A DNA stretch of 5,318 nt. It comes from an uncultured Eubacteriales bacterium. Its GTDB lineage: Bacteria; Bacillota; Clostridia; Christensenellales; QALW01. Position numbers and translations under genes: made by a program. The notes under the pieces were generated by a model. The model searched no databases and was not told the DNA's origin. It worked only from the letters and a program-made list of their open reading frames with translations. Location: assembly GCA_900552055.1 (NCBI GenBank), contig URYI01000135.1, forward strand, positions 1 to 5,318, read 5' to 3'. Positions 1 to 5,318 of the stretch are shown piece by piece (position 1 is the first letter of the stretch; the number at the start of each line of letters is the position of its first letter).

Positions 1-180
1 CCGCGCCCGCGCCCTTTTATCTTTCCCGCCCCCTCGCGGCGTCCTAGCTTCTTTTATCAAAGCCCTTTTCCAAACTGTTTTTTCTCGATTCCTCTGCAAA
101 ATCCGCCCTGGCGCATAAAATATTACGGCATATTATACATAACGCCCTATTTTATTAATGTTTTCTTAAAATAAATTCCT

Positions 181-209
181 TTGCATTTTCATTATGCCTA
201 TGTTAAAAT
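181..209 (+). promoter_or_regulatory. sigma-A promoter of the CotH lipoprotein gene
   Basis: A -35 box TTGCAT (181-186) and a -10 box TAAAAT (204-209) are separated by 17 bases, and a TG at 201-202 gives an extended -10 (TGtTAAAAT). Transcription would start near 216, leaving a leader of about 95 nt before the ATG at 312. This is a consensus-based call made by eye. It is the best match in the 305 bases upstream of the gene. Confidence 0.65.
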
Positions 210-242
210 TAAAAATACCGGTACGGCTTTAAAAATACTGGT
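209..242. repeat. direct repeat TTAAAAATACyGGT x2, operator-like
   Basis: The 14-mer TTAAAAATACCGGT (209-222) recurs as TTAAAAATACTGGT (229-242) with one mismatch and a start-to-start distance of 20 bp, about two helical turns. The first copy contains the 8-bp palindrome TACCGGTA (216-223). The pair begins at the last base of the -10 box and covers the expected transcription start. A repressor or activator bound here would lie on one face of the helix. The regulator is unknown, and the operator role is inferred from position and spacing. Confidence 0.45.
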
Positions 243-298
243 TTATTCAGCATGCATCTTTTGCCGGCTTAATTTTTAAACAAAAGCCGCCGGGGAAA

Positions 299-305
299 CG
301 GAGAT
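299..305 (+). promoter_or_regulatory. ribosome binding site that decides the CotH gene start
   Basis: GGAG at 300-303 lies 8 bases before the ATG at 312 but only 2 bases before the ATG at 306. The spacing therefore favours 312, which also gives a normal lipoprotein N-terminus (MKKIVLKL). A GGGG run at 292-295 could serve the ATG at 306, but is a weaker match. Confidence 0.6.
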
Positions 306-311
306 ATGTAC

Positions 312-3293
312 ATGAAAAAAATCGTTTTAAAGCTCTGCGCCCTTATAACGGTGCTGGCGCTTATAATACCCCTGGCAAGCTGCTTCGGCGGAGAAGAAAA
401 TCCCTCCGCTTCAAATTCTGACGGAAGCACAGACAGTCAAACTGATACCCAAGGGGTTTATATAACCGAGATAATGTCCAGCAATTCCACCGGCCTGGCC
501 GATTCAGACGGTGAATATTCAGACTGGATAGAGCTTTACAACGCCTCTTCCAGCCGGGTAAACCTCAGCGGATACTACCTCTCGGACAACGAACAGCGGC
601 CCCAAAAATTCGAGCTGCCCGCCTACACTATGGACCCTGGCAGCTATCTTGTAATATTTGCTTCAGGCAAAAACAAGATGTCAGATAACGAAATACACAC
701 TAATTTTGCCATATCCAGCCAGGGTGAAGTGATAACCCTGCTCAAGCCGGACGGCACCTACGCCAGCCGCGTAGAAGTGCCCCAGGCTGCCTCCAAGGAT
801 ATCTCATACGGAGTTGTGCTGGACGGAGAAGACGCCGGAAAGTTTATGTGGTTCGCTTCTCCCACTCCCGGCGCAGCCAATGCCGGCAGCCACGCCGAAA
901 CTATAGACGGGCTGCAGTTTGACACGCCCCTGCTCTATATAAACGAGTATATGAACAGCAACACATATACTATATATGATTCTGAAGGAGATTACCCAGA
1001 TTGGGTAGAAATATATAATCCGGGGACAGAAGAAATAGACCTTTCGGGCATGTACCTTACAGACGACCTTACAGACGTAGAAAAATGGCAGATACCGGCC
1101 GACGTTAAAATAGCAGGCGGCGGATATCTTTTAATCTTCCTTTCGGGCAAGGACAAAAAAACCGATACCGAGCTGCACGCCTCCTTCGGGCTTTCCAAGA
1201 CAGACGAAATTCTTATGCTTTCGGATAAGCAGGGACATAAAATAGATTCTGTAGCCCTTAAAATTCTGCCCGACAACATTTCATCAGGCCGCAATCCGCA
1301 GGACAATTCCACATGGGAATATTATTCCATGCCCACGCCGGGTACGGCCAATTCTTCCACCGGCTTTGCCGAACTGATGGAAGCCAGCCAGCTTATCAAC
1401 CGCGGTTTATGGATAAGCAGGGTTTCAGCCACCCCCGAAGAGGACGGATACGACACCATAACCCTCTTTAACGGCACAAGCAGCGATATAGATTTGACAG
1501 GCTACGGCATTTCAAAGAGCCTGGCCGACCCCTACCGCTACACCTTTGAAGGGGGCGTCGTACCTGCCGGAGGCACTCTTACCCTCTACGCCGCCGGGCT
1601 TAACAACGCAGGCTCCGACCGCAACAGCATATATCTGACTTTCAAAGTGAGCACTTCAGGAGACGAGCTCTATTTGACCGACCCCAACGGCCGGACCGTA
1701 GACGCCTTTAATACCGGGAAGCTGCGCGAAGGCGTCACCAGCGGCCGGGAGGGCACCACCCTGACTGACAGAGTATATTTTTCAAACGGCAGCACCTATA
1801 CAGGATATATCGGCAACGTCACCTTTTCCACCACCGGCGGGTATGTAGAGGCTGGCTATCAGCTCTCCATGACCGCTCCGGCAGGGGGCATTATCTATTA
1901 CACCACCGACGGCAGCGAGCCCGACCGCAATTCCAGCAGATATTCAGGCCCCATAACCATAAACGAATCCACTACCGTGCGCGCAATAGTATATGCCGAC
2001 GGCATGCTGCCCAGCGATATAAGAGCCTGCACCCTGCTCATTGAGGACAGGCACTCCCTTCCCATCGTCTGCCTTTCCAGCGACCCGGACGGGCTTTTCA
2101 GCGAGCAGAACGGCATATTTGAATACGGCCCATACGCAAATGAGGATATGGATGTAACTCAGCTCAAAAATGCCCCCGCCAATTTCTATCAAGACTGGGA
2201 GCGGGAGGTCAACGTAGAATATTTTACTGCCGAAGGCGTAAAGGTCCTGGAATTTCCCGCCGGCATAAAAATCCACGGGGATTATTCCCGGATGGAAAAG
2301 CAGAAGAGCATAGCCATCCAGATAAGGGACAATTATGGGCGCAAGGGAGTGGATTATCCCTTCTTTGAGGGAAACGAGGTCACCCATTTTGAAAGCCTGC
2401 TCCTGCACAGCGGCGGCCAGGACTGGAAATGGACCAAAATAAAGGACGCCTTCATTTCCAAAATGGTTAAAGACGACTTTGAGCTGGCAGTAATGGATGC
2501 GCGGCCCTGCGTGGTATACATCAACGGCGAATATTTCGGGCTCTATTATCTGCGCGAAAAAATTAACGAATCCTATTTTGAAACCCACGACGGAATAGAC
2601 GCGGACAACGTAACCATAATTAAAGGAAATGCCAGCAACACTCTTGCCAGTCACCAGCCTTTCCGCGATATAGAAAGATATGCTGAAACCCATGATATGA
2701 GCACGCAGGAAAACTACCAATATCTGTGCGACCATGTGGATATCTATTCCCTTATGGACTGGTGGATAGCCGCCTCCTGGGTGCTGCATACCGATTCGGG
2801 CAATATAAAGGTATACGCCGCCAGCGACGGCTCTACAAAATGGCGCTGGGTATTCTATGATAACGACTGGTCTCTTTGGAAAGGGAATTATGATGACCCT
2901 GATTACAATTATCTTTACAAAATGGCTAACAATATAGGCCACGGCACCAGAAAATCCTTTCGCTCAATACTGGGATATGCCCTGCTGCAGAACCCCGAAG
3001 GCAGGCAGCTCTTTATAGAGAGATACGCCATGCATGTGCAGAACGCCCTGCACCCCGACAGGACCATTCCCCTTATGGAGAGCATGTTCGCCGAGATAGA
3101 GAGCGAGCTTCCCCGCCAGCGGGAGCGCTGGGGAGCGCCCACCGAAAGAACCTTCAATACCTATAAGACGCGTCTAAGGGAGGCTCTGCTTAAAAAGCCT
3201 GAAATGGTTAAATTGAATTTTATGGACGCCTTCGGCATGAGCCAGGCGGAAGTAGACGAGCTGTTTACTGTGGAAACCCAATATACCGAATAA
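312..3293 (+). CDS. Lipoprotein with three lamin-tail-like domains, HEX_C-like domain and CotH kinase domain
   Basis: Residues are numbered from the alternative ATG at 306 (995 aa); the preferred start at 312 gives 993 aa. The signal peptide ends in the lipobox LASC with the lipidated Cys at 26, followed by a Ser/Asp/Thr-rich linker to about 50. Lamin-tail-like domains lie at about 50-160 (YSDWIELYN at 71-79) and 209-322 (YPDWVEIYN at 230-238). Each is followed by a PTPGxAN motif (186-192, 343-349). A more degenerate third copy spans 368-475. Residues 505-579 resemble a chitobiase/hexosaminidase C-terminal domain (YYTTDGSEPD at 531-540). The CotH domain covers about 584-970: IHGDYSR (656-662), GEYFGLYYLREK (741-752) and WRWVFYDNDWSL (846-857), with D852/D854 as the likely metal-binding DxD. 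CotH proteins are atypical kinases, first known from spore coats. An extracytoplasmic kinase or adhesin-like role on the cell surface is inferred; the substrate is unknown. The gene has its own promoter and stands alone on this strand. Confidence 0.9.
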   Translation: MKKIVLKLCALITVLALIIPLASCFGGEENPSASNSDGSTDSQTDTQGVYITEIMSSNSTGLADSDGEYSDWIELYNASSSRVNLSGYYLSDNEQRPQKFELPAYTMDPGSYLVIFASGKNKMSDNEIHTNFAISSQGEVITLLKPDGTYASRVEVPQAASKDISYGVVLDGEDAGKFMWFASPTPGAANAGSHAETIDGLQFDTPLLYINEYMNSNTYTIYDSEGDYPDWVEIYNPGTEEIDLSGMYLTDDLTDVEKWQIPADVKIAGGGYLLIFLSGKDKKTDTELHASFGLSKTDEILMLSDKQGHKIDSVALKILPDNISSGRNPQDNSTWEYYSMPTPGTANSSTGFAELMEASQLINRGLWISRVSATPEEDGYDTITLFNGTSSDIDLTGYGISKSLADPYRYTFEGGVVPAGGTLTLYAAGLNNAGSDRNSIYLTFKVSTSGDELYLTDPNGRTVDAFNTGKLREGVTSGREGTTLTDRVYFSNGSTYTGYIGNVTFSTTGGYVEAGYQLSMTAPAGGIIYYTTDGSEPDRNSSRYSGPITINESTTVRAIVYADGMLPSDIRACTLLIEDRHSLPIVCLSSDPDGLFSEQNGIFEYGPYANEDMDVTQLKNAPANFYQDWEREVNVEYFTAEGVKVLEFPAGIKIHGDYSRMEKQKSIAIQIRDNYGRKGVDYPFFEGNEVTHFESLLLHSGGQDWKWTKIKDAFISKMVKDDFELAVMDARPCVVYINGEYFGLYYLREKINESYFETHDGIDADNVTIIKGNASNTLASHQPFRDIERYAETHDMSTQENYQYLCDHVDIYSLMDWWIAASWVLHTDSGNIKVYAASDGSTKWRWVFYDNDWSLWKGNYDDPDYNYLYKMANNIGHGTRKSFRSILGYALLQNPEGRQLFIERYAMHVQNALHPDRTIPLMESMFAEIESELPRQRERWGAPTERTFNTYKTRLREALLKKPEMVKLNFMDAFGMSQAEVDELFTVETQYTE

Positions 3294-3328
3294 AAATAAA
3301 GGAGGGCTTAAAGCCCTCCTTTATTTTT
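3292..3328. terminator. Bidirectional Rho-independent terminator between convergent genes
   Basis: This is a perfect palindrome centred on 3310: 16 uninterrupted base pairs (3292-3307 with 3313-3328), a GC-rich core GGAGGGC/GCCCTCC and a 5-nt loop TTAAA. The outer part of the stem is AAAAATAAA/TTTATTTTT, so a U-tract follows the GC core on either strand. The left arm starts inside the TAA stop codon (3291-3293) of the CotH gene. It lies about 170 bp beyond the stop of the minus-strand gene, and no better terminator is visible between them, so it probably serves both genes. Confidence 0.88.
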
Positions 3329-3500
3329 ATCCCGAATCATTTATTGCGGCTCATCTCACCCTGTTTAATTTATTGCAGCGCTATGGCAGCATAAAGCGCA
3401 CGAATCAACATTTCCACTGCATGGCCAAAAGGAAAATTAAATAAAAAGTGGAGTTTTTTATAAACAGCTTTTTTCTTCCCAATAAGTCTTTACTGCCCTT

Positions 3501-4619
3501 TCAGTTTTCCACCAAACGCGGGCAGGCTTCATGGGATTTATAAGTTGAAATGTATTGTTTCATCCATTGATAGTATTGATCGCCGTGCCCGCCCTTCATA
3601 GGCTCAATATCCCGGCTGTATTCCTGATTATAATTATCTGTAAATGCATTTTCGCCCTTCACAATAAACCTTTGCGCTGCCCATTCGTTCCACCACGTCA
3701 ATGTTACCACCTTAGGACGGTACTCAAAGGCCCTCAGCCATTGCTTGTAAAAGGTTTCGCCGCCCCTGCGGCCGATGGCAGTCCTGGTATTGGACATATA
3801 GGTACTCTGGCGCGCCACATAAACACTGATTTGCTCGTAGTTCCCATTTGCATCCTTACAGGGAACCGAGCCGTCATAAAGGAAAGTCCATTCATTCTGA
3901 GCCAAATTGCCCGAAAGTATGGCTACGGTCTGCTGCCGCAGCGTAAATTGCTCGCGGTAGGCAAAATTGCGCACGTCGGTTGCTCCGCCTCCCTGATTAA
4001 GGCTGGTAACCAGCATTAAAGGCGCGCCGTTCCAATATACCCAGCAGTCCCTGTATCTGCCGCTGCTGTAAAATTCCTGATAGATACGCGAGGGCGTATT
4101 CCAGCCCTCCTGTTCGTCCACACGGTTCCAAAAAACCACATACGGCGTCTGCTTTCCCTCAGAGCGCATAGTAAGAATGGTATCCAGCAGGGCCGTACAT
4201 GACTGCGAAACCATCAAATCCCAATAGCTGCCGGCAGCGCCCGCTCCCCAGGTGTTCGCCTGCGCGTTTGTATTATCTATTATAATAAAATCCACGCCCG
4301 CCTCTGCAAGCTGGGTCATATGCGTGCGTATAACCGACTTATCATCGCTCCGGTAATATCCTACCGCCGGCTCTCCCCAGAAATGAAAGGCGTTTTCCGG
4401 CCCCCATTGGCCGTTTCCGGCCAGGATTTCAGTAATATTATATATGCCACTGGCGCTCCCGCTCTTTGCAACAATGGGATTGAACCAGGTGCTGTAGCAG
4501 ATGCCGACAAGGTCGTTTTTATCTGTAATATCCAGCCCGTATTCACCCTGGGCCTCCGTCTGTTGGGGAGATGGAGGCAGCGTACGGGTAGGCGCAGTAG
4601 TGGGAGTAGGAGCAGGCAC
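3501..4619 (-). CDS. GH71/GH99-like (beta/alpha)-barrel domain, downstream part of an amber-split lipoprotein
   Basis: This 372-residue stretch ends in TGA and is numbered from the GTG at 4617-4619. Residues 1-30 are a Pro/Thr/Ala/Gln linker. The folded domain runs from about 36 to 362. It starts with VGICYSTWFNP (38-48) and contains GVDFIIIDNTN (108-118), PYVVFWNRVDEQ (159-170), VVTLTWWNEWAAQRF (304-318) and FTDNYNQEYSRDIEPMKGGH (326-345). This pattern resembles the glycoside hydrolase 71/99-like proteins of Gram-positive bacteria, with WWNEW as the likely active-site strand. No substrate can be assigned. The GTG has no Shine-Dalgarno upstream and gives no signal peptide, so it is probably not a real start. 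The frame continues upstream without shift to the signal peptide at 4997, broken only by a TAG. The gene is a pseudogene, depends on readthrough, or the TAG is an error. The domain itself appears complete. Confidence 0.75.
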   Translation of the reverse strand: MPAPTPTTAPTRTLPPSPQQTEAQGEYGLDITDKNDLVGICYSTWFNPIVAKSGSASGIYNITEILAGNGQWGPENAFHFWGEPAVGYYRSDDKSVIRTHMTQLAEAGVDFIIIDNTNAQANTWGAGAAGSYWDLMVSQSCTALLDTILTMRSEGKQTPYVVFWNRVDEQEGWNTPSRIYQEFYSSGRYRDCWVYWNGAPLMLVTSLNQGGGATDVRNFAYREQFTLRQQTVAILSGNLAQNEWTFLYDGSVPCKDANGNYEQISVYVARQSTYMSNTRTAIGRRGGETFYKQWLRAFEYRPKVVTLTWWNEWAAQRFIVKGENAFTDNYNQEYSRDIEPMKGGHGDQYYQWMKQYISTYKSHEACPRLVEN

Positions 4620-4673
4620 AGGCGCGGGCGTTTTAGCCGTCTGGGAATTTTGAGCCGATACCGTCAGTTCCGG

Positions 4674-4676
4674 CTA
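4674..4676 (-). other. In-frame amber (TAG) codon splitting the lipoprotein gene
   Basis: The plus-strand bases CTA read TAG on the minus strand. The frames on both sides agree: 4997 and 4619 have the same remainder modulo 3, and no indel is needed. The TAG is codon 108 of a 498-codon frame starting at 4997. Codons between the TAG and 4620 read PELTVSAQNSQTAKTPAP, the same kind of linker as before the stop. A single C-to-T change from CAG (Gln) would create it, and Gln is common in this linker. Confidence 0.9.
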
Positions 4677-4997
4677 AAGGGTGGCATACGACGGCGCCGT
4701 CCCATTGGCCGCTGAAGCGGAGGGCGGAACTGATTGGGTACTATTTCCAGTCTGCGCCGTTGCTGCAGAAGCAGTTCGGGCATTCTGCGCAGTATGAGCC
4801 GTTTGCGCCGTCCTATCGGATGATGCGCCTGCGGTTCGCGCCGCTAAAGCAGAAGAAGAGGCATTGGCCTCCGCTAAAGCAGAAGCTGTCACGGCAGAAG
4901 ACGCGTCCGGCTCCTGGACGCTGCAAGAAGCCAGCAGCAAAACAGGCAGCAAAGCAGCGCACAGCCCTCTCAAGCATTTTTTTACGAAATAATCCAC
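4674..4997 (-). CDS. Lipoprotein signal peptide and low-complexity linker, upstream part of the amber-split gene
   Basis: This segment encodes 107 residues ending at the TAG. I chose the GTG at 4995-4997 because AGGAG (5008-5012) lies 10 bases before it; the GTG at 5013-5015 directly precedes that AGGAG and has none of its own. The product begins MDYFVKKCLRGL, with a positively charged start and a hydrophobic stretch AALLPVLLLASC. LASC is a lipobox, with the lipidated Cys at about residue 24. The rest is an Ala/Ser/Thr/Gln-rich linker with repeated TAQ triplets and no folded domain. Alone it would be an anchored disordered tail. It is best read as the export signal and spacer of the GH71/GH99-like domain encoded downstream in the same frame. 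The linker DNA contains a 15-bp direct repeat. Confidence 0.75.
   Translation of the reverse strand: MDYFVKKCLRGLCAALLPVLLLASCSVQEPDASSAVTASALAEANASSSALAARTAGASSDRTAQTAHTAQNARTASAATAQTGNSTQSVPPSASAANGTAPSYATL
4841..4885. repeat. 15-bp direct repeat in the linker-coding region, 30-bp period
   Basis: CCGCTAAAGCAGAAG occurs at 4841-4855 and again at 4871-4885. The 30-bp period keeps the frame, adding 10 residues per unit. It encodes part of the Ala/Ser-rich linker (minus strand) and probably reflects linker growth by in-frame duplication. Confidence 0.8.
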
Positions 4998-5007
4998 TAT
5001 GCCCCAT

Positions 5008-5012
5008 CTCCT
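5008..5012 (-). promoter_or_regulatory. Ribosome binding site of the split lipoprotein gene
   Basis: On the minus strand the sequence is AGGAG, then 10 bases, then GTG at 4997-4995. It decides the start. The overlapping ATG at 5007-5005 is in another frame and too close to be served by it. Confidence 0.65.
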
Positions 5013-5070
5013 CACAATCTATAATTAAAAATGCTCTTAATACTAAAATTTGTCACAGCAATTTATATTA

Positions 5071-5099
5071 ATTATATCATCTCAAAACGCACTTTTCAA
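5071..5099 (-). promoter_or_regulatory. Strong sigma-A promoter of the split lipoprotein gene
   Basis: On the minus strand, TTGAAA (5099-5094), a 17-base spacer and a consensus TATAAT (5076-5071) are preceded by TGa, giving an extended -10. The start would be near 5064, with a leader of about 67 nt before the GTG at 4997. An intact strong promoter and ribosome site in front of a gene with an amber codon argue that any decay is recent, or that the gene is still expressed. Confidence 0.8.
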
Positions 5100-5200
5100 G
5101 ACCGAACGTGCTCTTACTTATTGCCGCCGTCTCTGCCAGTTTGCACAGAAATGCGTTTTTTAAGATATTGATTTATTTATTAGACAAAAACGGAAAAATA

Positions 5201-5239
5201 GAAGCCAAATAATTAAGATTATTTAATATGTATAGCTTC
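5201..5239 (-). terminator. Possible weak terminator, AT-rich stem-loop with U-tract
   Basis: Read on the minus strand, GAAGC (5239-5235) can pair with GCTTC (5205-5201), and AAATAAT (5224-5218) with ATTATTT (5213-5207) around a 4-nt loop. TATTTTT (5200-5194) follows. The stem is interrupted and AT-rich, so it is weak. It would suit a minus-strand gene ending just upstream at 5255. Confidence 0.3.
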
Positions 5240-5254
5240 CCCTTGATTAATACC

Positions 5255-5318
5255 CTAAATTGGCAAGGGGATACACGCCTCCAGCGGTCTGATTTCGGCA
5301 TTTTCTGCGTCATCGTCA
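5255..5318 (-). CDS. Possible C-terminal end of a gene running off the right edge
   Basis: From the window edge a minus-strand frame reads DDDAENAEIRPLEACIPLPI and stops at TAG (5257-5255). Its codon choice and composition look protein-like, and a terminator-like stem-loop follows. Twenty codons are too few for identification. Two other frames across this edge are also open for some distance: a 46-residue minus-strand frame from an ATG at 5313, and a plus-strand frame from an ATG at 5228 without a ribosome site. The call is therefore tentative. Confidence 0.3.
   Translation of the reverse strand, partial: DDDAENAEIRPLEACIPLPI

Noticed and set aside
1..140. Minus-strand open frame running off the left edge (ending ...ALIKEARTPRGGGKDKRARAR at the window boundary), plus a TATAAT at 137-132 on the minus strand
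   Set aside because: There is no ATG, no convincing ribosome site and no -35 box at the right distance. The basic, low-complexity translation follows from the C-rich, CG-repeat start of the window.
264..290. Stem CGGCTT (265-270)/AAGCCG (284-289) in the leader of the CotH gene, considered as a riboswitch or attenuator
   Set aside because: It has only 6 bp, with no alternative pairing, no U-tract and no conserved aptamer core recognised.
1944..2942. Long (332-codon) open frame on the minus strand
   Set aside because: It is antisense to the HEX_C/CotH coding region, has a composition without recognisable domains, and has no ribosome site or independent promoter. It is a codon-bias shadow of the plus-strand gene, as are the shorter minus-strand frames at 992-1312, 1898-2116 and 2915-3157.
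3365..3480. Short minus-strand frame ending ...FGHAVEMLIRALYAAIALQ in the intergenic region
   Set aside because: The C-terminal stretch looks protein-like, but there is no ribosome site and the whole frame is under 40 codons. It is more likely untranslated 3' sequence.
3555..4715. Plus-strand open frames at 3555-4019 and 4320-4715
   Set aside because: They lie antisense to the GH71/GH99-like domain, which has clear family motifs. The translations are Arg/Pro-rich or irregular with no motif.
4760..5071. Plus-strand open frame, and a minus-strand frame at 4813-5007 starting from an ATG near the ribosome site
   Set aside because: Both overlap the signal peptide and linker frame in other frames. 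The minus-strand one starts within 1 nt of the AGGAG, too close for initiation, and lacks continuity with the downstream domain.
1..5318. CRISPR array, tRNA, rRNA, insertion sequence or phage attachment site
   Set aside because: No regularly spaced repeats, transposase motifs, terminal inverted repeats with target duplications, or tRNA-like cloverleaf sequences were seen on either strand.

Overview
The window looks like chromosome of a Clostridia-type Gram-positive bacterium, probably gut or other anaerobic. The signs are AT-rich intergenic DNA with strong sigma-A promoters carrying a TGn extended -10, purine-rich Shine-Dalgarno sites, frequent ATA isoleucine codons inside moderately GC-rich genes, and two exported lipoproteins of types common there (lamin-tail/CotH, and a GH71/GH99-like barrel). 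This assignment is inference; no rRNA or other marker gene is present.

Layout. Positions 1-311 are non-coding and hold a well-formed promoter (181-209), a near-perfect 14-bp direct repeat at the expected transcription start (209-222 and 229-242), and the ribosome binding site. Positions 312-3293 (+) encode a ~993-residue lipoprotein with three lamin-tail-like domains, a chitobiase C-terminal-like domain and a C-terminal CotH kinase domain. A perfect 37-nt palindrome (3292-3328) begins at its stop codon and can terminate transcription in both directions. Positions 3329-3500 hold nothing I can identify. Positions 4997-3501 (-) form one continuous reading frame broken by a single in-frame amber codon at 4674-4676. 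Upstream of the break lie a lipoprotein signal peptide and an Ala/Ser/Thr-rich linker. Downstream lie the rest of the linker and a complete GH71/GH99-like domain. Its promoter is at 5071-5099 (-). The right edge holds a weak stem-loop and possibly the last 20 codons of another minus-strand gene.

How the parts relate. Two convergent, separately promoted genes both encode surface lipoproteins whose folded domains sit beyond a lipid anchor and a disordered linker. One could phosphorylate or bind surface proteins and glycans (CotH, lamin-tail, HEX_C). The other is a probable glycan-active barrel. No shared pathway can be shown from this window. The most notable observation is the amber codon in an otherwise intact lipoprotein frame: a nonsense mutation, a sequence error, or programmed/suppressed readthrough.
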